This document shows, one piece after another, positions 8,908-14,477 of a stretch of 45,111 nt of DNA. How positions within the stretch are numbered: the first letter of the stretch is position 1; each line of letters starts with the position of its first letter. Source of the stretch: WS-7 sp036505295 (GTDB lineage Bacteria; Eisenbacteria; RBG-16-71-46; SZUA-252); NCBI GenBank assembly GCA_036505295.1, contig DASXTQ010000071.1, positions 1 through 45,111 of the forward strand, in the 5' to 3' direction. The translations under genes and the position numbers were made by a program. The notes under the pieces are model-generated. The model was given only the letters and a program-made list of their open reading frames with translations. It was not told the DNA's origin and did no database searches.

Positions 8908-8965
8908 TCACGCGGCGCGCCGCGCGCTGATTCGCTGCGGCGGAAGAGGTTACGCGGCACGCCGC
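8908..8965 (+). promoter_or_regulatory. Two tandem palindromic sites, 42 bp apart
   Basis: TCACGCGGCGCGCCGC (8908-8923) and TTACGCGGCACGCCGC (8950-8965) match at 14 of 16 positions. Each holds a 12-bp palindrome (GCGGCGCGCCGC perfect; GCGGCACGCCGC with a mismatched centre). The 42-bp offset equals four helical turns, so two dimers could bind on one face. They lie directly upstream of the sigma54-type promoter candidate at 8970. The rest of 8780-8907 shows nothing I can interpret, and no clear terminator follows the regulator gene. Confidence 0.5.
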
Positions 8966-8969
8966 CCCG

Positions 8970-8985
8970 TGGCACGGCCCTCGCA
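8970..8985 (+). promoter_or_regulatory. Sigma54-type (-24/-12) promoter candidate
   Basis: TGGCACG, four bases, TCGCA: the GG (8971-8972) and GC (8983-8984) cores are separated by exactly ten bases, with one mismatch from TGGCACG-N4-TTGCA. The expected transcript start is near 8996, just upstream of the mini-ORF series and the CphA-N-like gene. The adjacent NtrC-type regulator makes a sigma54 system plausible. A chance match in GC-rich DNA is possible. Confidence 0.45.
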
Positions 8986-9057
8986 TAGTTCCCGCCTCGC
9001 TAGTGCCGGTGGGCGACCCGCGATGAGCCACTCCACCCAAGGATAGGAGGTAGTCTC

Positions 9058-9114
9058 GTGAGCCACCAAGGAACAGAAGGCCGGTCCCAGAGTGCTCCAG
9101 GGGACGCTCGATAA
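9058..9114 (+). CDS. Mini-ORF A, 18 codons, strong ribosome binding site
   Basis: A GTG start lies seven bases after AGGAGG (9045-9050), near-ideal spacing. It would encode MSHQGTEGRSQSAPGDAR and ends in TAA at 9112-9114. Its stop codon overlaps the next Shine-Dalgarno site (AAGGAGG, 9113-9119). The peptide is hydrophilic, without a signal or membrane segment. Part of it derives from, or repeats, a sequence just upstream: TGAGCCAC...CAAGGA occurs at 9024-9042 and 9059-9072. It may be a leader peptide or a coupling device. Coding status rests only on the ribosome binding site and the arrangement. Confidence 0.4.
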   Translation: MSHQGTEGRSQSAPGDAR

Positions 9115-9126
9115 GGAGGAAAACAA

Positions 9127-9192
9127 GTGGGAGTGACGCCCGGCCGGACAAAAAACGTAGCCGGCTCCTGGCCGGATCCCCCCTCGACATAG
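9127..9192 (+). CDS. Mini-ORF B, 21 codons, strong ribosome binding site
   Basis: A GTG start lies seven bases after AAGGAGG (9113-9119), which itself overlaps the stop of mini-ORF A. The peptide begins MGVTPGRTKNVAG and ends SWPDPPST; it is polar with several prolines. The TAG stop (9190-9192) abuts the ATG of mini-ORF C. An in-frame GTG at 9133 is an alternative start. No family is recognised. Confidence 0.4.
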   Translation: MGVTPGRTKNVAGSWPDPPST

Positions 9193-9276
9193 ATGGATGG
9201 GTACGGGCTCGCGGCCTCGACAATCGGGGCCGCGGCCCGTATGGCCGGGATCTCACCGACGGAGGGGATGCTTTGA
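9193..9276 (+). CDS. Mini-ORF C, 27 codons, coupled to the CphA-N-like gene
   Basis: The ATG follows the stop of mini-ORF B without a gap and has no Shine-Dalgarno site of its own. The peptide starts MDGYGLAASTIGAAARM and could form a short amphipathic helix. Its TGA (9274-9276) overlaps the ATG of the next gene as TGATG, a classic coupling junction. The GGAGGGG (9261-9267) that serves the downstream gene lies inside it. It could simply carry ribosomes onto the CphA-N-like start. Confidence 0.35.
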   Translation: MDGYGLAASTIGAAARMAGISPTEGML

Positions 9277-10025
9277 TGAGTGCGTCTCCTTCCGTGAACG
9301 TCCTGGCCTCTGACTACGGATACCATCCCTCGATTCTTCCCCTGAACAAGTCTCTGAGGCCCTTCGCATCGACTCTGCGACTCACGCTCGAGATCGAGTG
9401 GGATCCGCCCGACCCGGCTCAAGCGCTCTCCAATCTCGAGCGCGACCTTCTCGGTGTCTGCCCCAGCCTGGGCGATCATCACTGCCGGGGTCCGGTGCAG
9501 TACCACGTGCATGGCGCTTCCCGAGGGTGGGTCCCGAAGGTGCGGGCGCGTTGGCTGGGCGTCGAGCCCGGTCTCGCGCTGGCGCATTTGATCGAGCACG
9601 TCATGATCGATGCCGTCGCGTTCGTCACCGGACTGAAGAGGGTGTCCGGCGTCACAGGCGCACACCAGAATTCCAAGCGCCGATTCGACGTATACGTCGA
9701 ATGCCCCGACTATCCGGTCTGCTTGCTGGCTCGGTACGTGGGAATCGCGTGGGTGCTCAGCCTGCTTCAACGCGGCTCGCTCGATTCCGCGGGAGCGCGG
9801 GCGCTTCCGGTGGCGAGGCTGATCTACAACCTAAGTCCTCGATCCCTCGATCCAAGCCGCGCCGCCAGGGAGGTGGGAATGGATGAGGCCGATGCCTTGG
9901 AGATACTCGAGAGGCTGGAGGCGGCGGGCTTCGCCCGGCGCTCCGGGTATACCGTCAACCTGAGCGGAACTCCATATTTCCGGCTGAAGAGCGACGGGGC
10001 GCGGGTGAACGGGTCGACTATTTGA
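9276..10025 (+). CDS. Stand-alone homologue of the cyanophycin synthetase N-terminal domain with C-terminal winged-helix-like region
   Basis: The 249-residue protein starts at an ATG eight bases after GGAGGGG; a TTG three bases earlier is possible. Residues ~55-170 resemble the N-domain of cyanophycin synthetase CphA: CPSLGDHHC aligns with the PSLxxHxC of CphA, LAHLIEHVMIDAVAF with its HIVEHIALELQ segment, and VSGVTGAHQNS...FDVYVE with VGFGRTRETS...NVVFEY. The ATP-grasp and Mur-ligase domains of CphA are absent. Residues ~175-240 look like a winged helix (DPSRAAREVGMDEADALEIL, LEAAGFARRSGYTV). I infer a binding or regulatory protein rather than a polymerase. The gene sits behind mini-ORFs and a sigma54-type promoter candidate and overlaps the convergent membrane-protein gene by eight bases. 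Confidence 0.65.
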   Translation: MSASPSVNVLASDYGYHPSILPLNKSLRPFASTLRLTLEIEWDPPDPAQALSNLERDLLGVCPSLGDHHCRGPVQYHVHGASRGWVPKVRARWLGVEPGLALAHLIEHVMIDAVAFVTGLKRVSGVTGAHQNSKRRFDVYVECPDYPVCLLARYVGIAWVLSLLQRGSLDSAGARALPVARLIYNLSPRSLDPSRAAREVGMDEADALEILERLEAAGFARRSGYTVNLSGTPYFRLKSDGARVNGSTI

Positions 10026-10629
10026 GCCTGTCTCGAAAGAACCCTTCCGCTTGGCTCGATGATCTCGCGATCCTTTTCCCGAAGGGGTCCTTGTCCTCAT
10101 CCGTGGCGGAGTAGAGGGTGCGGTACATGACGACGTCATTCGGGCCCGGTTCCTCCTCCTTGCCTTCGCGGTCCTTCTTCCGGGCGCGCGTGAGCTCCGC
10201 ATCGAAGTACTGGTCGTAGGCCGCGAAGAGCTCGTCCACCGCGGAGAGCAGGTGCGCGAGCGCATCCCTTGCCTCCTCGCCCCACACCGCGAGCGCTTCC
10301 TGTTCGGCGAGCAGGAGGTCGGCGCGACACTTGCCGACTCGCGTGAGGCGCTGCCGGTAGGATTGAGCGGCGTCGAGGACATCGGACTCGGCGTGACCTC
10401 TCGCGCCGCTCGGCCGCTGCCCCGCATACGGGACGGCCGCGAAGCGCCCTCGCGCCTCGATGATGGACTCGCGAAGCGCATAGATCGCCTTCAGCGTCTT
10501 GAGCGCAATCTGATACTCCGTCGTTCCTTTGAGCTGGCGGCGCCACGCATTCACCCCCATGAACGCAAGCAGCGCCGCCACGAGGGCGGATACACTGACC
10601 GCGACATCGCGTGCGGTATCGAGCGACAC
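10018..10629 (-). CDS. Single-span membrane protein with coiled-coil-like cytoplasmic region, unknown function
   Basis: The 203-residue protein starts at GTG (10629) with GGAGG five bases upstream on the coding strand. One N-terminal transmembrane helix (~8-30, VAVSVSALVAALLAFMGVNAW) is followed by a basic patch (WRRQLKG) and a long helical region rich in Ala, Glu and Arg (~35-150). The tail is charged (ARKKDREGKEEEPGPND). By the positive-inside rule the bulk is cytoplasmic. I recognise no family. It is convergent with, and overlaps, the CphA-N-like gene. Confidence 0.7.
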   Translation of the reverse strand: MSLDTARDVAVSVSALVAALLAFMGVNAWRRQLKGTTEYQIALKTLKAIYALRESIIEARGRFAAVPYAGQRPSGARGHAESDVLDAAQSYRQRLTRVGKCRADLLLAEQEALAVWGEEARDALAHLLSAVDELFAAYDQYFDAELTRARKKDREGKEEEPGPNDVVMYRTLYSATDEDKDPFGKRIARSSSQAEGFFRDRLK

Positions 10630-10990
10630 AATCGCCTCCGAATCGACCGTGTGGGGTCGGTTCCTGTCGGGCGGGAGCTAACTGCGGTCGCGAGGAGAAC
10701 TGCGTGGCCGGAGACTGCAGGCTACCCATGCGGCTGAATCGAGCCACCGATCGGAGTTCCCGACTCGCGGTGACCGGGGAGCGTCTCGCTCCTTCTCGTG
10801 GCCCCATCGGACCACCAAGTCAAAGATTGTGCGGAATCTCTAGATCCGGCGACCCCCGATCCGTCAAACATCCGCCATCTCTTCGAAGTACTACTTAGAT
10901 ACCTACAGCCTTGTTCCCGTTGCTGGTCATTGCACTTTCCCCCTCACGGGGGCCGCCGTTCCTTCTACGGGCACTCGAACGAGGAACCGG
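10630..10990. other. Intergenic region with no gene; weak promoter signals
   Basis: This 361-base stretch separates the 3' end of the beta-barrel gene from the 5' end of the membrane-protein gene, both on the minus strand. On the minus strand TTGACG (10862-10867), 17 bases and TCTAGA (10839-10844) could be a weak promoter for the membrane protein. An inverted repeat AAGTA-C-TACTT (10886-10896) and a single TACCTA (10900-10905), like the half-sites at 11827 and 29889, lie nearby. CCCCCTCACGGGGG near 10940 is a small hairpin without a T-tract. I see no RNA gene. Confidence 0.4.
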
Positions 10991-11818
10991 TCAAAACGGA
11001 TGCTCGAATGACGTATAGAGGAACATTCCGGAGTCGTCCTCCGCGTCGCTGAGGCCGAGCGGTACGGCCGCGCCGAAGACCCATTGGCCCCCGTCCTTCC
11101 GGTCGATCGCAAATCGGAGCCCCGGCGAGATGAGTGTCAGAATTTCCTTCTCCGTTTCCCCGGATGCGCCGATGGACTCCTCCGTGCTTGTCGCGAGCTC
11201 GAGCAGAAAATTCAGGCGTTCGCTCATGAGAAGGATCGCGCTGAACCCGAGATTCGTCGCGAGAAGGTCATGCCTCGGCGACCGTGCTCCCGAAGCGAGC
11301 GTGATGCGCGCGTCCGGAAAAACCGAGGCGCCCGCATTCAAGTGCACGTGGATCCGCGCGACCTTCTTGCTCGCGGGGAGGTTCACTTGGACGCCCGGTG
11401 CGCCGGCGCCGAGCCCGCGGTCTTCGTTTCCGGTGGGGAGGATGATGCTGAACCGAGGGGCGAGGGCCGGTCGCTTCCCACGTTCCTCCAGTGCCTGCAG
11501 ACGGTAGTGGACCTGAACGTCGCCGATCCCACTCGTTCGCCCGCCGCCACCCGCCCGCCGGTACGGAATCGTGTAGGACAGCTGGTGCCGCTGGCCCCCG
11601 AGCGGCCATTCCTGTGTTATCGCGTACGTGAACGCATGGGCCGTCTCGCCGTCCCGTCGGTCCCGCGTCCAGTGGATCGTCTGGATGTGCTGGACCACAC
11701 GCGCCTCTTGGTTGTACGCCTCCTCAATGAAGAAGGAGTTGTCCAGAATGTCGGCATGGACGCGGGAGACAGCGACCGCGACGACGAGGACGAAGAGTGG
11801 GCCGTGGATGCCACGCAT
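10991..11818 (-). CDS. Outer-membrane beta-barrel protein (phenol-degradation MetA-pathway type)
   Basis: The 275-residue protein has a signal peptide (~1-22, GPLFVLVVAVAVSRVHA) and then alternating aromatic/polar strands with glycine turns, ending in a phenylalanine (FLYTSFEHPF), as outer-membrane barrels do. ALAPRFSIILPTGNEDRGLGAGAPGVQVNLP is the strand-turn pattern of the putative MetA-pathway/transporter barrel family, which has no firmly known substrate. ATG start at 11818; I see no good Shine-Dalgarno site. The inverted repeat at 11827-11853 lies just before the start and probably controls it. Confidence 0.75.
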   Translation of the reverse strand: MRGIHGPLFVLVVAVAVSRVHADILDNSFFIEEAYNQEARVVQHIQTIHWTRDRRDGETAHAFTYAITQEWPLGGQRHQLSYTIPYRRAGGGGRTSGIGDVQVHYRLQALEERGKRPALAPRFSIILPTGNEDRGLGAGAPGVQVNLPASKKVARIHVHLNAGASVFPDARITLASGARSPRHDLLATNLGFSAILLMSERLNFLLELATSTEESIGASGETEKEILTLISPGLRFAIDRKDGGQWVFGAAVPLGLSDAEDDSGMFLYTSFEHPF

Positions 11819-11826
11819 GTTTTAGA

Positions 11827-11853
11827 TATACCTAAATCGCGACTTTAGGTATA
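11827..11853. promoter_or_regulatory. Operator-like perfect inverted repeat
   Basis: TATACCTAAA (11827-11836), seven bases, TTTAGGTATA (11844-11853): ten perfect pairs. It sits 9-35 bases upstream of the minus-strand beta-barrel start codon, where a repressor would block its promoter, and also upstream of the divergent esterase promoter. It shares the TAGGTA/TACCTA core with the palindrome at 29889. As RNA it could also form a hairpin in the leader. Confidence 0.6.
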
Positions 11854-11869
11854 GCGAAATCGCCCTCCG

Positions 11870-11898
11870 TTGTGCATTCGGTTCGCCCCGCTCATAAT
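11870..11898 (+). promoter_or_regulatory. Sigma70-type promoter candidate for the esterase gene
   Basis: TTGTGC (11870-11875), 17 bases, CATAAT (11893-11898). The -10 box matches five of six consensus positions; the -35 box is weak. It would give an ~80-base leader to the GTG at 11985. Confidence 0.4.
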
Positions 11899-11984
11899 CC
11901 TGCCCCGTATGAGGGCGTAGCCTTGCGCCTGTAGTCGATCAACGCCACAATGGGCTCGCCGGTGCCGGTCCAAAGGAGGATGTC

Positions 11985-14477
11985 GTGGGGGGCATAACCG
12001 CTGCTCGTGCTGGCCGCTTCGCGCGGTCGGTCGCGTTGGGCGCTGCCATCGCACTCACCATCTGCGTCCCAAGTTCGTTCACCCTCGATGCGGCGACGCC
12101 CGCGAAAGGGAACCTGTCGACGCCTCAAGAGTCCGGGGCGATCGAGGGAATCGCGCTTGATTCCAAGGGGAGGTCGGTCTCCGGGGCGCTCGTGGCGGCC
12201 GTGCCGGAGAACTTGGGCATCGCGGCGGAGGACACGAAGTCACCGGCGTTCGCACGCACGGGCCGCAGCGGTCGCTTCCGTCTCAGCCGCGTTCCGGCCG
12301 GTCCCTATGGGGTCACAGCGACGCGCGCGGGCTTGGCTGCGGCCTTTGTGGGGGGCCTCACCGTGGGGCCCGCCAAGACGGTCGCGGGGGTGAAGCTTCG
12401 GTTCGGCTCGGACGGCCGCACGTTTCGCGGCCATGTTCGGGACAACCATGATGCACCGGTCCCTCAGGCGCAGATTCGCGCGCTGCGCTACAGCGATTTC
12501 CTCGGCGACGTCTTCTACGCGAACGCGGACAGCTCCGGCGCCTACGAGATCACCCTGCCGCAGGCCCCCTATCTCGTGCTCGCCGTAGGGGAGGGGTTCG
12601 ACTCCCAGACCCGCAACACGAGAGCGGACCAAGATCGAACCCTCGACTTCGCGCTCGATCCTGTCTCCCCCCCGGGGCCCGCGCCGCGGGAGGTCGTGGA
12701 TTGGATTCGCTCGAACGCCATCCCTCTCCGCACGGTCGAGGCCGGCCATGGATTCTCGGATATGGAGCCGCTTGCCGCGGTGGTTGGAAAGGCGCGCGTC
12801 GTGTCCCTTGGTGAGGCCACGCACGGGACCCGAGAGTTCTTCCAGCTCAAGCATCGAATGCTGGAGTTCCTCGTGGCGAGGATGGGGTTCACGGTGTTCG
12901 GGATCGAAGCCACCATGCCCGAGGGCTTCGACGTGAACGACTACGTCCTGACCGGGCGCGGCGATCCCGCGAAGGCGCTTTCGGGTCTCTATTTCTGGAC
13001 GTGGGACACCAAGGAGGTGTTGGACCTCATCCGTTGGATGCGCGCTTGGAACACGGATCCGGCTCACAAGCAGAAGGTCAAGTTTTACGGGTTCGACATG
13101 CAGTCCGCCCCGATGGCCGTGAAGAAGACGATCGAGTACCTTCGCAAGGTCGATCCTGCCGAGGCCGCGCGGGTGGAGGAAACACTGGCGCCCATCGCGA
13201 ATCCCTTCGTGTCGCAGCGCCTGGGCCGTCTCCCGGCGGCGCAACGGGCAGGGATCGATTCGACCGTCGCCCTGCTCTTGAACCGCTTCGACGAGCGCAG
13301 GGCGGAGTACACGGGCCGTTCGAGCGCCGGCGCTTGGGCGCTCGCCCGCCAGCACGCACGGATCGTGAGCCAGTGGATGGCTCTGATGGGGCCCGATGGC
13401 GCTCCGGTGCGCGATCGCGCCATGGCCGAGAACATTCGGTGGATCCTCGAACAGGAGGGTCCGGACTCGAAGATGGTGGTGTGGGCGCACAACGCCCACG
13501 TCTCCACGGCCGAACCGGGGGCGGCCGCGAACGGTATGGGTTCCTACCTTCGCGCCGCGCTGGGCCGAGACATGGTTGTGCTCGGCTTCTCGTTCGACCG
13601 CGGGTCGTTTCAGGCGATCGACGCCGGAAGGGCGGGTGGCGGCCTCCGCTCCTTCGAGGTCGGTCCCGCCCCTGAGGGGTCTCTCGACCAGACACTCGCG
13701 CTCGCAGGGCTCAAGACGGCGGCCATCGATCTCCGCCGGATTCCGGACAAGGGACGCGTCGCGGAATGGTTCTCCCGCCGCCACAGGACACGGAGCATCG
13801 GCGCGGTTTTCTCAGACTCCTTGGCGGGGCAGTACTACGCGTCGATTGTCGCGCCCCGCCATTTCGATGGGATTCTCTTCGTCGACGCGACCACGACGGC
13901 CCGGCGAAACGAGCGGGGGCAGAGGCCGAGCGGTGCGATTCGGGCCGAGCCCGCCAACCTTGACTTCGAGCAAGGCACGCCGGGGGAAACCCCTCCGGAC
14001 TGGACCGGCCCCCGGGGATCCGCCGGGGACCGCTACCGTGCCGAGGTGACGAGAGACTCTCCGGTGTCCGGCTCTCGATGCGCCCGAATACGAAGCGTTC
14101 CGGGGAGGGCGTACGGGGAGTCGTATGGAAGCCTCACGCAAACCGTTGATGCTGCCTCGTACAAGGGAAAGCACCTGCGCCTCCGCGCTTCGGTTCGGGT
14201 CGCGCCCGCGGCGGCGGGGCCAGCCGGAGCCTGCGCCTATTTGTGGCTACGCGCATCGGGGGCTGGCTTCGGACCTGGTGCGGAGCTCCTCTCCGCCGGG
14301 ATGGAGAATCGGCCCATCGTTTCGGGCGGGTGGAGCGAATACGCGCTCGAGGGGGATGTTCCCGAGGGCGCCCGGTCGATCAACTATGGTTTGGCTTTGG
14401 TTGGCGAGGGCGCCGCTTGGCTCGACGCGGTATCATTGGAGGCCGTGGGTAAAGGACACGAAACCTCGCCTCCCTGA
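11985..14477 (+). CDS. Secreted erythromycin-esterase-family protein with carboxypeptidase-regulatory-like N-terminal domains
   Basis: The 830-residue protein starts at GTG five bases after AAAGGAGG (11972-11979). It has a signal peptide (~10-36), two transthyretin-like carboxypeptidase-regulatory repeats (~50-140 and ~145-225; GAIEGIALDSKGRSVSGAL, FRGHVRDNHDAPVPQAQI), an erythromycin-esterase domain (~235-640) and a C-terminal beta-rich, CBM-like domain (~660-825; NLDFEQGTPGETP, YKGKHLRLRASV). Key residues of the family are present: E277 and H280 in GEATHGTREF, and MVVWAHNAHVS. Distant members are hydrolases of unknown substrate, so macrolide resistance should not be assumed. Its TGA overlaps the ATG of the TMTC-like gene, so the two are translationally coupled. 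Confidence 0.88.
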   Translation: MGGITAARAGRFARSVALGAAIALTICVPSSFTLDAATPAKGNLSTPQESGAIEGIALDSKGRSVSGALVAAVPENLGIAAEDTKSPAFARTGRSGRFRLSRVPAGPYGVTATRAGLAAAFVGGLTVGPAKTVAGVKLRFGSDGRTFRGHVRDNHDAPVPQAQIRALRYSDFLGDVFYANADSSGAYEITLPQAPYLVLAVGEGFDSQTRNTRADQDRTLDFALDPVSPPGPAPREVVDWIRSNAIPLRTVEAGHGFSDMEPLAAVVGKARVVSLGEATHGTREFFQLKHRMLEFLVARMGFTVFGIEATMPEGFDVNDYVLTGRGDPAKALSGLYFWTWDTKEVLDLIRWMRAWNTDPAHKQKVKFYGFDMQSAPMAVKKTIEYLRKVDPAEAARVEETLAPIANPFVSQRLGRLPAAQRAGIDSTVALLLNRFDERRAEYTGRSSAGAWALARQHARIVSQWMALMGPDGAPVRDRAMAENIRWILEQEGPDSKMVVWAHNAHVSTAEPGAAANGMGSYLRAALGRDMVVLGFSFDRGSFQAIDAGRAGGGLRSFEVGPAPEGSLDQTLALAGLKTAAIDLRRIPDKGRVAEWFSRRHRTRSIGAVFSDSLAGQYYASIVAPRHFDGILFVDATTTARRNERGQRPSGAIRAEPANLDFEQGTPGETPPDWTGPRGSAGDRYRAEVTRDSPVSGSRCARIRSVPGRAYGESYGSLTQTVDAASYKGKHLRLRASVRVAPAAAGPAGACAYLWLRASGAGFGPGAELLSAGMENRPIVSGGWSEYALEGDVPEGARSINYGLALVGEGAAWLDAVSLEAVGKGHETSPP

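Noticed and set aside
9000..9770. 256-codon minus-strand frame opposite the mini-ORFs and CphA-N-like gene
   Set aside because: No motif and no Shine-Dalgarno site; the plus-strand frames have strong ribosome binding sites and a recognisable domain.
10950..10990. tRNA-like T-arm sequence on the minus strand (GTTCGAGT)
   Set aside because: No pairing T-stem, acceptor stem or anticodon arm could be fitted.
12240..13784. 514-codon open frame antisense to the esterase gene
   Set aside because: Arg/His/Gly-rich composition with no domain; it is the shadow expected opposite a GC-rich coding region. The plus-strand frame has recognisable motifs throughout.
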